Assembly (NCBI GenBank): GCA_003477185.1
Contig: DMTJ01000612.1
Location: 1-8,517, forward strand
Length of the DNA: 8,517 bases
From: Lentisphaeria bacterium
GTDB taxonomy: Bacteria; Verrucomicrobiota; Lentisphaeria; JABSQK01; UBA12247
Direction of reading: 5' to 3'
Shown here: positions 1 to 7,147 of the stretch, in pieces
Position numbering within the stretch: position 1 is the stretch's first letter
How the letters are laid out: each line of letters starts with the position of its first letter
The notes under the pieces: model-generated
Databases searched by the model: none
Seen by the model: only the letters and a program-made list of their open reading frames with translations
What the model was told of the DNA's origin: nothing
Program-made: the position numbers and the translations under genes

Positions 1-1113
1 TCCAGCTTGGTTGCGGAGTCCGCAGCGCGCCAAGGCACACTTACGAACGCCTACGTGCTCGACTTCGCAGAGCAGTCCCACTCGGAGAAAGGCGCCGCTG
101 CGATGGTCGCGGAGCGGCTCGGCATTCCGCTGCAAAGCGTAGCGCTTGAGCCCACGGCAGACATTCAATCGCTCGTGGATCATGCCGATGATCCGCTCGC
201 AGACTCCTCCGCGCTTCCTGTGCGGACCATCTCAGAGCTTGCCGTGCAAGGCAACAAAGTCGTCCTAGGCGGCGACGGGGCAGATGAGCTTTTCGCCGGA
301 TATCTCACCTACCACGCCAGCGAACTTCACCGCCGCTATATCAGCCGCTTGCCAGGTCCAGTCCGGCGATCCATGGCTTGGGTCGCGCCGCGACTGCCGA
401 TCGGAGGCGGCAAGGTCTCGACCAGCTACAAGCTATGGCGCTTTCTCCGCGCCGCACCACTGCCGACCTCGCTCGCGCATCTTACTTGGAATGGCACCTG
501 GCTGCCCGACCAGGTCAGCGCCTTCATGCGCGACGCTCCCGAAGCTGCGCCATTGAGCAGCCTGTATGAAGGCATGGACTCAAGCCCGGACCTACACGCC
601 CTCCAGCGCCGAGACCAGCGGGAGTACCTCTGCCATGATATCCTGGCCAAGGTCGACCGCATGACCATGTCAGCGGGACTGGAATGCAGAGCGCCATTCC
701 TGAATCACGATCTGGCTAGCTGGGCCTGTAGCCTCCCCCAGTCGATGACCTACGCTGGCGGCACCCTGAAGCACTTGCTTCGCACAGCTGCCCACGACAT
801 CTATGGGCCTGAGATCAGCGAACGCCCCAAGCAGGGGTTCAGCATTCCCATCCACGAATGGCTGCGCGGCCCGATGCGAGATCCACTCACTGAGCTGCTC
901 TCCGAAGAGAGCGTCAATGCCACAGAAGTACTTGCACCCTCGCAGGTTCAGGATACACTGCGCATGCACTTGAGCGGCAGGCGCTCGTACGGATGGGAAC
1001 TTTGGGGCCTAGCGGTGTTTGTCGCCTGGCATCGCTGCCGCATCCAGCACCGCCCTGAACTGCCAACCGCGACCTCGCGACGCCTAACCATCGCCCGAGA
1101 ATTCACACCGTGA
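1..1113 (+). CDS. asnB: Asparagine synthase (glutamine-hydrolysing)-like amidotransferase, C-terminal part (5' truncated by window)
   Basis: The reading frame is open from base 1, so the gene begins upstream. The visible 370 residues are the synthetase half of a class B asparagine synthetase, which adenylates a carboxylate and amidates it with glutamine-derived ammonia. The first codons read SSLVA, the end of the SGGxDSSLVA pyrophosphate-binding loop, so the N-terminal glutaminase domain and the start of the loop are missing. Visible motifs are GGDGADELFAGY (residues 90-101 of the partial protein), DILAKVDRMTM (213-223) followed by LECRAPFLNH, and RPKQGFSIPI (275-284), which carries the conserved lysine-containing segment. 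Family members are usually about 600-650 residues, so the length fits. The stop overlaps the next start (GTGA), indicating one operon with two methyltransferases. That setting suggests amidation of a sugar acid or other polysaccharide component rather than housekeeping asparagine synthesis. This role is inference; the family call is firm. Confidence 0.93.
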   Translation, partial: SSLVAESAARQGTLTNAYVLDFAEQSHSEKGAAAMVAERLGIPLQSVALEPTADIQSLVDHADDPLADSSALPVRTISELAVQGNKVVLGGDGADELFAGYLTYHASELHRRYISRLPGPVRRSMAWVAPRLPIGGGKVSTSYKLWRFLRAAPLPTSLAHLTWNGTWLPDQVSAFMRDAPEAAPLSSLYEGMDSSPDLHALQRRDQREYLCHDILAKVDRMTMSAGLECRAPFLNHDLASWACSLPQSMTYAGGTLKHLLRTAAHDIYGPEISERPKQGFSIPIHEWLRGPMRDPLTELLSEESVNATEVLAPSQVQDTLRMHLSGRRSYGWELWGLAVFVAWHRCRIQHRPELPTATSRRLTIAREFTP

Positions 1114-1916
1114 GCAAAGACCAGACAGCCAAAACCATTGACGACTTCGGCGTGCAATGGACCAACTTCCGGGACAACGATGGCTACTACGGCTCGATCG
1201 AGCTGTTCAAGGATGCCTTCCCTCTGGTTCCCGTTGAGGAAATCGAAGGCCAGCACGTGCTGGATATTGGCAGTGGAACCGGCCGAATCGTAAACATGCT
1301 GCTCGCAGCCGGAGCAGGGCACGTCACCGCCGTCGAACCGTCAGACGCCTACGATGTCATGCTGGAAAACACCGAGCATGCGCGGGAGAAGGTCACTGGC
1401 ATCCGCTGTCCAGGCAATGAGATCGACCTGGACCAAGCCTGCGACCTTGTCTTCTCCTTCGGCGTCATCCACCACATCCCCGACCCCAAGCCGGTACTCG
1501 AAGCCGCTTTTCGAGCCCTGAAGCCAGGCGGCAAGATCACGATTTGGGTCTACGGCTGGGAGGGGAATGTCCCCTATCTGGCAGTCGTACTGCCGATGCG
1601 GATGATCACCTCTCACCTGCCACATTGGGCACTACAGCTAGTGAGTAGACTGATGGACATCCCGCTGGTCATCTACGTCTGGCTTTGCCGCTTCCTGCCG
1701 CTCCCGCTGGCAAAGTATATGCGCGAAGTGATCGCCAAGCTGACTCCCGAGAAGCGAGTCTGGAATATCTACGACCAGCTTAATCCAGCCTATGCCAAGT
1801 ATTATCGCCGACACGAAGCCATCTCTGTACTCGAAGAAGCTGGCTTCGTCGATGTAGACGCCTTTCATCGTCATGGCTACAGCTGGTCCGTAGTAGGCAC
1901 CAAGCCGGAGGCATGA
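1110..1916 (+). CDS. Class I SAM-dependent methyltransferase with hydrophobic insert
   Basis: A 268-residue methyltransferase with a Rossmann fold. Motif I is VLDIGSGTG (50-58), the acidic residue that should hold the SAM ribose is in AVEPS (E76), HHIPDP lies at 121-126, and the post-strand-5 LKPGG motif is at 137-141. An N-terminal FGVQWTNF segment (13-20) is common in methyltransferases from surface polysaccharide clusters. Residues about 155-203 form an unusually hydrophobic insert before the C-terminal VWNIYDQLNPAYAKYYRRHE segment; it could contact the membrane or a lipid-linked substrate, but this is inference. The GTG start is chosen because it overlaps the stop of the upstream asnB-like gene by 4 bases (GTGA), a typical translational coupling arrangement, and because the N-terminal motif begins shortly after it. 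The acceptor cannot be read from sequence; a sugar or lipid-linked glycan is likely from context. Confidence 0.9.
   Translation: MSKDQTAKTIDDFGVQWTNFRDNDGYYGSIELFKDAFPLVPVEEIEGQHVLDIGSGTGRIVNMLLAAGAGHVTAVEPSDAYDVMLENTEHAREKVTGIRCPGNEIDLDQACDLVFSFGVIHHIPDPKPVLEAAFRALKPGGKITIWVYGWEGNVPYLAVVLPMRMITSHLPHWALQLVSRLMDIPLVIYVWLCRFLPLPLAKYMREVIAKLTPEKRVWNIYDQLNPAYAKYYRRHEAISVLEEAGFVDVDAFHRHGYSWSVVGTKPEA
1907..1910 (+). promoter_or_regulatory. Shine-Dalgarno GGAG deciding between two ATG starts
   Basis: GGAG lies at the end of the upstream methyltransferase gene. It is only 2 bases from the ATG at 1913 but 5 bases from the ATG at 1916. The usual spacing favours the second ATG, which forms a TGATG stop/start overlap. 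Either choice changes the protein by one methionine only. Confidence 0.5.
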
Positions 1917-2671
1917 TGGACCTCGAGCAGAAGCAGGCGCAGCACTACGACGCCATCAGCGAAGAATACAACGCCCACTACGGCGATCCCCAGAGCATTC
2001 GCTACCGCCATCGCTTCGTCTTTGGCCCCTTATTGCGCGGGCTAGAGCTCAATGGCGCGACCTTTCTCGACGCAATGTGCGGGCAGGGCGAAGTCTCAGA
2101 GTTTGTGCGCGCCCGGGGTGCCAAGCCCATGGGCCTGGATGTCTCCCCCGAGCAAGTAAAAAGCTACGAGCGCCACTGCCAAGGCAGCACCGGAATCTGC
2201 GCCTCCATCCTGGATACCGGACTGGATAGCGAGAGCGTAGACTACGTCAGCGTCATCGGTGGGCTTCATCATGTCCAACCCGATGTCCCCGGGGCTCTCC
2301 GTGAAATCCATCGCATCCTCAAGCCTGGCGGCATGCTGCTCTTCTTCGAGCCTCACAAAGGATCATTCTTCGACCTGTTGCGCCGCGTCTGGTACGGGCA
2401 GGATGGATTATTCGAAGAAAACGAAGAAGCGTTGGACATGAAGGCACTCCGTGCGGAGTTCGCAGACAGCTATCATGTCGACTTCGAGTATTATAAGGGC
2501 AACATCGCCTATCTCTTCGTCTACAACTCCATGGTCTTCCGGCTTCCCGTGGGGGCCAAGAAATACTACGCCCCGCCCTTGCTGTTCCTAGAGCGACTGA
2601 TCGCCCCCTTCCAGTTTTCCTGGAACTCCTGCTTTGTCATCGGCCGCTGGCAAAAACGCCCGACGCCCTGA
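1913..2671 (+). CDS. Class I SAM-dependent methyltransferase (UbiE/Methyltransf_11-like)
   Basis: A 252-residue protein with the class I methyltransferase order. It has an N-terminal helix ending QHYDAISEEYNAHYG (10-24), motif I FLDAMCGQGE (51-60), GLDVSP (74-79, acidic residue D76 for the SAM ribose), GGLHHV (116-121) and LKPGG (136-140). Motif I is the variant in which the first glycine of DxGxGxG is replaced, giving DAMCGQG; this occurs in active small-molecule methyltransferases and does not suggest loss of function. The C-terminal part (about 195-245) is rich in aromatic and hydrophobic residues and probably shapes the acceptor pocket. The gene overlaps the preceding methyltransferase (ATGA, or TGATG if the second ATG is used) and is the last gene of this operon. 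It is unlike its neighbour in sequence, so the pair is probably not a recent duplication. The substrate is unknown; a glycan or its precursor is suggested by the asnB-like neighbour. Confidence 0.88.
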   Translation: MMDLEQKQAQHYDAISEEYNAHYGDPQSIRYRHRFVFGPLLRGLELNGATFLDAMCGQGEVSEFVRARGAKPMGLDVSPEQVKSYERHCQGSTGICASILDTGLDSESVDYVSVIGGLHHVQPDVPGALREIHRILKPGGMLLFFEPHKGSFFDLLRRVWYGQDGLFEENEEALDMKALRAEFADSYHVDFEYYKGNIAYLFVYNSMVFRLPVGAKKYYAPPLLFLERLIAPFQFSWNSCFVIGRWQKRPTP

Positions 2672-2821
2672 AGTGGGAAGGAATTTGGATAGGATCTAAT
2701 CGGACTGATCGGTTATCCACCGCACCTCCCCGCGCGCCATGCCTGACGTCCCCAGAATGGAGTATACGTATGCCCACACCTTACGTTCCCACTTGTCACT
2801 CCCTCCGACAGTTTTTGGGGC

Positions 2822-2843
2822 GTCGATTGTCATGATGATCGAC
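2822..2843. other. Stem-loop, 9-base stem with CATG loop
   Basis: GTCGAT at 2822-2827 pairs with ATCGAC at 2838-2843. The stem continues inward with two G-T wobbles and a T-A pair to a CATG loop at 2831-2834. There is no T-run after it, so a rho-independent terminator is not supported. Its role is unknown, and chance is possible. Confidence 0.35.
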
Positions 2844-2895
2844 TCTACCCAAGCAAGACCAGCAGTCATGCAGCCCCTCATTGTCGTCTCGCCTG

Positions 2896-2925
2896 ATCAG
2901 TGTCCATCGGTGTTCATCAGTGGTT
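2896..2925. repeat. Three tandem decamers, consensus ATCAGTGTTC
   Basis: Three consecutive 10-base units read ATCAGTGTCC, ATCGGTGTTC and ATCAGTGGTT. All three keep ATC-GTG, and each differs from the consensus by one or two bases. The array lies about 50 bases from the REP doublet. From memory, ATCTGTGTTC-type decamer runs are common in intergenic DNA of Verrucomicrobiota and some other phyla, but this is not checked here. The 10-base period equals about one DNA helical turn, so a phased protein-binding site is another possibility. Confidence 0.6.
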
Positions 2926-2976
2926 GATCTTCCCCGCCAGACCCTTTTTGCGAATCCTTTTGTGGTCGACTTTTCC

Positions 2977-3077
2977 GGGAGCGCGGGCGACTTGCCCGCA
3001 CTGTAGCAAACCTCTTTGGACGCACAAGGACGAGCCGCAGCTGTGCATTATGGGGCAGGCGGGACGCCTGCGCTCCC
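2977..3077. repeat. REPIN: two inverted 23-base REP units
   Basis: Two 23-base units face each other. The left unit (2977-2999, + strand) is the head GGGAGC followed by a 17-base hairpin; the right unit (3055-3077) is the same design read on the minus strand. The units match at 18 of 23 positions. Each hairpin has a 7-base-pair stem and a 3-base loop. The third stem pair is G-C on the left and A-T on the right, a compensatory change, and the innermost pair is G-T on the left and G-C on the right. A GGAG just before the stem is typical of REP elements moved by RAYT (TnpA-REP, Y1-type HUH) transposases. The 55 bases between the units are not repeated. No RAYT gene is in the window, so mobilisation would have to be in trans. 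The element sits 114 bases before nadA. Confidence 0.82.
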
Positions 3078-3191
3078 AGGTTGAGCTCACGCTCGGACGC
3101 CTCTTACGACGAAATCGCATGAATTAATCGGGCTAAACTCGAACAGACTGCTAGATTTCGGTATTTTCCGCTAGCTAGACGAGATCAGACG

Positions 3192-4265
3192 ATGAATCAA
3201 CACCCGACAAATGCTGCTGATGCCTTGGCCTTGATGAAGGAAAAGGTGGGCTCAGTGATTCCGGAGTTCGAACTCGAGGCTAAGGCCGAGTTGGTCGCGG
3301 AGATCGAACGACTCAAGATTGAGCGGAATGCGATTATTCTGGGCCATAATTACATGGAGCCTGCGCTGTTTCATACGGTGCCGGACTTTGTCGGCGATTC
3401 GCTGGAACTCAGCCGCATCGCCGCGGAAGCGGAGCAGGATGTGATCGTCTTTTGCGGCGTCCGCTTTATGGCGGAAACCGCCAATATCCTGAACCCAAAT
3501 AAGACGACGCTCATTCCGGCTCGCAAGGCGGGCTGCTCGCTCGCGGAAAGCATCACCGCTCAGGATGTGCGGGACCTAAGGAAAAAGTACCCGGGTGTTC
3601 CCGTGGTGACGTACATCAATACCTACGCGGATGTGAAGGCCGAGTGCGATATCTGCTGCACCTCGGGCAATGCCAATGAGGTCGTAGAATCCCTGGGATC
3701 GGAGACTGTCATTTTTCTGCCAGACGAGTTTTTGGCCAAGAATGTGGCCCGGGAAACGGGGAAGCACATCATCGTACCAACGCGCGACCCCAAGGTGAGT
3801 GCCGACGTGGACTACCAAATGATCGGCTGGCACGGGCGCTGTGAGGTGCACGAGAAGTTCACGGTTGCGGACATCGCAGCAGCGCGCGAGAGCTACCCAG
3901 ATGTGATAGTCCTGACGCACCCGGAATGCCCGCCAGATGTGGTCGAGGCTTCAGATTTTTCGGCCAGCACGACGGCTATGGTGCGCTTTGTCCAGGCCAG
4001 CCCAGCCAAGCACTTTCTGATTCTCACGGAATGCAGCATGGCGGACAATATCGCCGCTGAGAATCCGGAGAAGGAGATGCTTCGCATGTGCAGCATTCGC
4101 TGCCCGCACATGAATGAGATCACGCTCGAGGAAACGCGCGATGCGCTGCGTGATATGCGTTACATCGTCGAGGTCCCCGAGCCAATTCGCACACGCGCCC
4201 GTCGTTCCGTGGAGCGCATGCTTGAGATCATGCCCAAACGTCAGGTTCACGCGGTCACCGATTGA
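3192..4265 (+). CDS. nadA: Quinolinate synthase NadA
   Basis: A 357-residue quinolinate synthase, a [4Fe-4S] enzyme that condenses iminoaspartate with dihydroxyacetone phosphate to give quinolinate in de novo NAD synthesis. The three expected cluster ligands are visible: C115 in the AGCSLAES motif, C217 in the WHGRCEVHEKF motif, and C304 in CPHMNEITLE. C300 lies close to the last and is probably not the ligand. Other family signatures are AIILGHNYMEPALFH (48-61) with the substrate-binding histidines, DFVGDSLELSR (65-75), CGVRFMAETANIL (88-100), TYINTYADVKAECDICCTSGNA (140-161) and TECSMADN (279-286). The HNYM and TECSM forms mark the subtype seen in alphaproteobacteria and several other phyla rather than the E. 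coli HYY form. The ATG start leaves about 45 residues before the first motif, normal for the family; only a weak GAG precedes it. The last codons overlap a TTG start of the next gene. L-aspartate oxidase (nadB) and nadC are not in the window. Confidence 0.97.
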   Translation: MNQHPTNAADALALMKEKVGSVIPEFELEAKAELVAEIERLKIERNAIILGHNYMEPALFHTVPDFVGDSLELSRIAAEAEQDVIVFCGVRFMAETANILNPNKTTLIPARKAGCSLAESITAQDVRDLRKKYPGVPVVTYINTYADVKAECDICCTSGNANEVVESLGSETVIFLPDEFLAKNVARETGKHIIVPTRDPKVSADVDYQMIGWHGRCEVHEKFTVADIAAARESYPDVIVLTHPECPPDVVEASDFSASTTAMVRFVQASPAKHFLILTECSMADNIAAENPEKEMLRMCSIRCPHMNEITLEETRDALRDMRYIVEVPEPIRTRARRSVERMLEIMPKRQVHAVTD

Positions 4266-5665
4266 CACCCACCCGGGACTGTTGCCTGGAGTATGCGCTG
4301 GCCAGGCTGGGAAGCCAGCGCGGTATGCAGATCACTGGCGCATGTTTGGGGCTGGTAATCGTTGGGCTCTACCACTGGTTTGATGCCCGCCTTCCGTTTC
4401 TGCTGCTGTTCAGTATCCCGACGATATTGATCCTGCTGTCGGCGGTCCAGACCTTGAGTAAGGAACAGGACATCACCGACGAATTGCAGCTGATTCGCAT
4501 TACAGGTGCCCGACCGGTACAGGCCCTGCTGGCCGTGCTGCCTAACAAAGTGCTTGGCCACTTCGCAACGTTGCTGGCTCTGCTGCCATTTCTGGGGCTG
4601 TCCGGCGACAACGTGCTGCGCAACTGGGCGCTGGTCATCCATCTGCTGCTGGCGACCTTCGCCGTCATATTACTGAGCTGGCTGCTCCGCCTGCTTAGAG
4701 TCTTCGTGCGGCTGATGGTGATCGCAATCTTTGGCGGCGCAACGGCTATGCTGGCGATCGCGGCGACCGTCTGGATCTACTCCTCCGATGCCTCGGCGAA
4801 CGCCTGCTTGGTTTGCCTCCTCGGTCACGCAATTGTGATCGGCCTGTATTGGGCCGCAGTGAGCCTGTTACAAGAAGGAGCGTACGCCCGCGTGTACGAG
4901 ACAAAGCTAACGAAGCATACGGGAAAGCGGGAGCAGCGGCGCTCACGACGCATCACTGGCTCTCCCGCGGAATGGTACGTCCGCTATCATTGCCTGTGCA
5001 GGCTGTCGAACTGGGGACGCTTCTTGATCTGTCTCGCCGGAACCGCAATTCTGTATAGATGCGGTAGGGCTGTTGCCGACGCCTCGGCACTGCCGGGCGC
5101 GATATTTGGTGTCTCCCTGGCAGCGACGGGCATTCTTGCGCTTGTGTGTGAGGCCTTGACGCGCTATAACCACCTGAGTCGTCAGCACCACGACCTCCGC
5201 GCGCTTCCGCTGCGCGCCACCCCCGAGGCACTCGCGTTGTTCCTGCGTGACCCAATTGTTGGGGCACTCAAGGCACTAGCTGTCCCTTGTGTATTCATTG
5301 TGACCGGCTCAATTCTCTGCAAAAGCATCATCCCGCCGCTGATCCTCTTAGTGTTTTTTCAGACCACGGCCGTCCAGTTCACACTGAACTGCTGCTACCC
5401 AACCTCCAAAGATCGCACGAGGGCCCGTACCTCCCAGCTTACGGACCCCGACACTACTAGAATCTTCCATTACATGTGGATGAAGTTCTGGCATGCTCTT
5501 GGCTTTGTCATCCTTTTTATCCCCGGGGTCGGGGCAATCCTTGCTGCAATCTGGGCAGTGAGGCTTTGGCGCGAGGGGAAGGCAATTCATGATCAGCCCC
5601 GCGACTTCTTGCCGGAGCCTAAGGCTACGGATGGCAAGCTGCCAAAAGCGGCAGGCGGGCTATAG
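4262..5665 (+). CDS. Uncharacterised multi-pass membrane protein
   Basis: A 467-residue hydrophobic protein that I do not recognise as a named family. About ten to eleven membrane segments can be read, roughly at residues 24-39, 44-62, 100-114, 122-142, 150-173, 181-203, 253-266, 280-298, 331-350, 355-372 and 411-433. A basic loop lies at about 214-231 and a charged tail after 435. After one helix pair comes ELQLIRITGARPVQALL (74-90); a similar segment, DLRALPLRATPEALALF (311-327), occurs in the second half. Both faintly recall the amphipathic coupling segment of ABC-2-type permeases, so an internally duplicated ABC-2-like membrane domain is possible, but no ATPase is nearby. The TTG start overlaps the nadA stop (TTGA), suggesting coupling; ATG at 4325, with GGGAAG about 10 bases before it, is an alternative that removes 21 residues. 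dctM follows after 8 bases, so the two may be co-expressed. It is too long and has too many segments to be a DctQ small permease. Confidence 0.8.
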   Translation: MTPTRDCCLEYALARLGSQRGMQITGACLGLVIVGLYHWFDARLPFLLLFSIPTILILLSAVQTLSKEQDITDELQLIRITGARPVQALLAVLPNKVLGHFATLLALLPFLGLSGDNVLRNWALVIHLLLATFAVILLSWLLRLLRVFVRLMVIAIFGGATAMLAIAATVWIYSSDASANACLVCLLGHAIVIGLYWAAVSLLQEGAYARVYETKLTKHTGKREQRRSRRITGSPAEWYVRYHCLCRLSNWGRFLICLAGTAILYRCGRAVADASALPGAIFGVSLAATGILALVCEALTRYNHLSRQHHDLRALPLRATPEALALFLRDPIVGALKALAVPCVFIVTGSILCKSIIPPLILLVFFQTTAVQFTLNCCYPTSKDRTRARTSQLTDPDTTRIFHYMWMKFWHALGFVILFIPGVGAILAAIWAVRLWREGKAIHDQPRDFLPEPKATDGKLPKAAGGL

Positions 5666-5673
5666 TCCGCGCC

Positions 5674-7035
5674 ATGAAAATCGCAGCTACCTTCTTTGTG
5701 CTTGCACTCGGCATTGCTGCCCCTCATCCGGCGGTGTTGCTGTTCTGCGGGGTGTTCCTGGTGTTGCTCACTGGCTTCCCGGTGGCTTTTGCCCTTGGTG
5801 GCGTCTCGGTGCTGTTTGCCTTCGCCTACGGAAAAACCGCAGCCCTAGGGTTCCTGCCGCTGCGCATCTGGGGCATTCTTGAGAACTACGTGCTGATCGC
5901 GGTCCCGCTGTTCATTTTTATGGGCATCATGCTGGAGAAGTCGGGTATTGCCGAGGAACTGCTGGAAACCTGCGCACAGTTGCTGGGGAGGATTCGGGGC
6001 GGGCTGGCAATAACGGTGGTGCTGGTGGGGGCGCTGCTGGCCGCGTCAACCGGGATCGTGGGTGCCACGGTGGTGACCATGGGCTTGTTGAGCCTGCCGA
6101 CGATGTTACGTCGTGGCTACCATGTGCCGCTGTGTACGGGGACGATCTGTGCAAGCGGGACATTGGGCCAGATTATTCCGCCCAGTATCGTGCTGGTGCT
6201 GCTGGGCAGTCAGCTCCAAGAACCGATCGGCGACATGTTTCTGGCTGCTGTCATTCCCGGCCTGATGTTGGTGGGCATGTACCTGCTGTGGATTGTGATC
6301 TTGGGGGTAGTGCGGCCCGAGTGGATGCCGCTGGTACCTGAGGAAGAGCGGGCGGAATTCGCAAAGAACGTCTCAGTTGCGAAGATCGCACGCGCGCTGA
6401 TCCCGCCGGTGCTCTTGGTCCTGGGTGTTCTCGGTTCGATCTTTGCGGGAATCGCAACTCCTACCGAAGCATCGGCTGTGGGTGTGGTGGGCGCGGGGGT
6501 GCTGGCGGCGATTCGCGGCAAGCTGAGCCTGGAAACGCTGCGCGGGGTCAGCCGCGAGACGGCCTTGCTCACCAGCATGGTCTTTATGATTCTGATCGGG
6601 GCGACCGCATTCTCGCTGGTGTTTCGCAGCCTGAATGGGCACGTGCTGTTGCAGCACACCGTGGAGAACGCCCAGCTCGGCCCGCTTCAGTTCCTACTGC
6701 TGGCGATGCTGGTGATGTTTATCGCTGGCTTCTTCATCGATTTCATCGAGATCATCTTCATCTTTGTGCCAGTGTTGATGCCAATCTGCCAGGCCTTTGG
6801 CCTTGACATGATCTGGGTGGGCATCTTGATCTCGCTGAATCTGCAGACGTCGTTTCTGACGCCACCGTTTGGGTTCGCCCTATTTTATCTAAAAGGCGTC
6901 GCACCGCCGGAAGTATCGACGCATCAGATCTACCGTGGGATCATTCCGTTCATTATTATCCAGGCGTTGGTGGTCGCGGCGGTGTTTATCTGGCCGGAGA
7001 TAGCGCTCTGGCTCCCAGGCCTGAATGGAGAATGA
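5674..7035 (+). CDS. dctM: TRAP transporter large permease subunit (DctM family)
   Basis: A 453-residue DctM-type protein, the main membrane subunit of tripartite ATP-independent periplasmic transporters, which import organic acids and similar solutes with sodium ions. Family signatures are LLTGFPVAFALGG (31-43), VLIAVPLFIFMGIMLEKSGIAEELL (73-97), a glycine-rich helix ending near STGIVGATVVTMG (125-137), GTLGQIIPPSIVLVLLG (162-178), ATPTEASAVG (261-270), DFIEIIFIFVPVLMP (356-370) and LTPPFGFALFYLKGVAPPEV (395-414). About a dozen membrane helices are expected; the length is slightly above the usual 425-440 because of an extra hydrophobic N-terminal helix. The gene lies 8 bases after the upstream membrane protein gene, but there is no clear Shine-Dalgarno site. 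Its partners DctQ (about 160-200 residues, four helices) and DctP (periplasmic binding protein) are absent on both sides, so either they are encoded elsewhere or this is an orphan. The substrate cannot be told. Confidence 0.95.
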   Translation: MKIAATFFVLALGIAAPHPAVLLFCGVFLVLLTGFPVAFALGGVSVLFAFAYGKTAALGFLPLRIWGILENYVLIAVPLFIFMGIMLEKSGIAEELLETCAQLLGRIRGGLAITVVLVGALLAASTGIVGATVVTMGLLSLPTMLRRGYHVPLCTGTICASGTLGQIIPPSIVLVLLGSQLQEPIGDMFLAAVIPGLMLVGMYLLWIVILGVVRPEWMPLVPEEERAEFAKNVSVAKIARALIPPVLLVLGVLGSIFAGIATPTEASAVGVVGAGVLAAIRGKLSLETLRGVSRETALLTSMVFMILIGATAFSLVFRSLNGHVLLQHTVENAQLGPLQFLLLAMLVMFIAGFFIDFIEIIFIFVPVLMPICQAFGLDMIWVGILISLNLQTSFLTPPFGFALFYLKGVAPPEVSTHQIYRGIIPFIIIQALVVAAVFIWPEIALWLPGLNGE

Positions 7036-7147
7036 ACTTCCACTGTCCAACAGCCAGAGGCCGGCCAAGCCAACGAATGTCCAATTTTCAAACAAAGATG
7101 GGACCGGCCAGGGGGCACTTGGAGGAGGAGATTTCACCCTTCAAACT

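Larger units (their letters stand above)
2672..3191. other. Non-coding stretch of about 520 bases between two operons
   Basis: No convincing gene is present. Short open frames exist on both strands, but they lack Shine-Dalgarno sites and recognisable motifs, and those near the right end run through the palindromes. The stretch contains a stem-loop (2822-2843), a triple decamer repeat (2896-2925) and a REP doublet (2977-3077), and must also carry the promoter for nadA. I could not pick a convincing -35/-10 pair. No classical hairpin plus T-run terminator follows the methyltransferase gene. Confidence 0.7.

Noticed and set aside
948..1322. Minus-strand open frame of 124 codons across the asnB/methyltransferase junction
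   Set aside because: It overlaps two well-supported plus-strand genes and has no motif or ribosome binding site; it is a shadow frame.
2739..2927. Plus-strand open frame of 62 codons in the gap after the methyltransferase gene
   Set aside because: It has no Shine-Dalgarno site and no recognisable motif, and it ends within the decamer repeats. An equally long antisense frame exists over the same bases, as expected by chance at this G+C.
2917..3120. Minus-strand open frame of 67 codons across the REPIN
   Set aside because: Its coding content comes mostly from the two palindromes and the sequence between them. The Cys/Arg-rich translation is what G+C-rich REP sequence gives, and no ribosome binding site is visible.
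3081..3191. Possible nadA leader riboswitch
   Set aside because: I looked for a structured, G-rich leader or conserved loop sequence before nadA and found only a weak GCTAG/CTAGC pairing (3150-3154 with 3171-3175). This is not enough to call an RNA element.
4262..5665. Membrane protein as the DctQ small permease of the TRAP system
   Set aside because: DctQ has about 160-200 residues and four helices; this protein has 467 residues and about ten or eleven helices, and lacks DctQ motifs.
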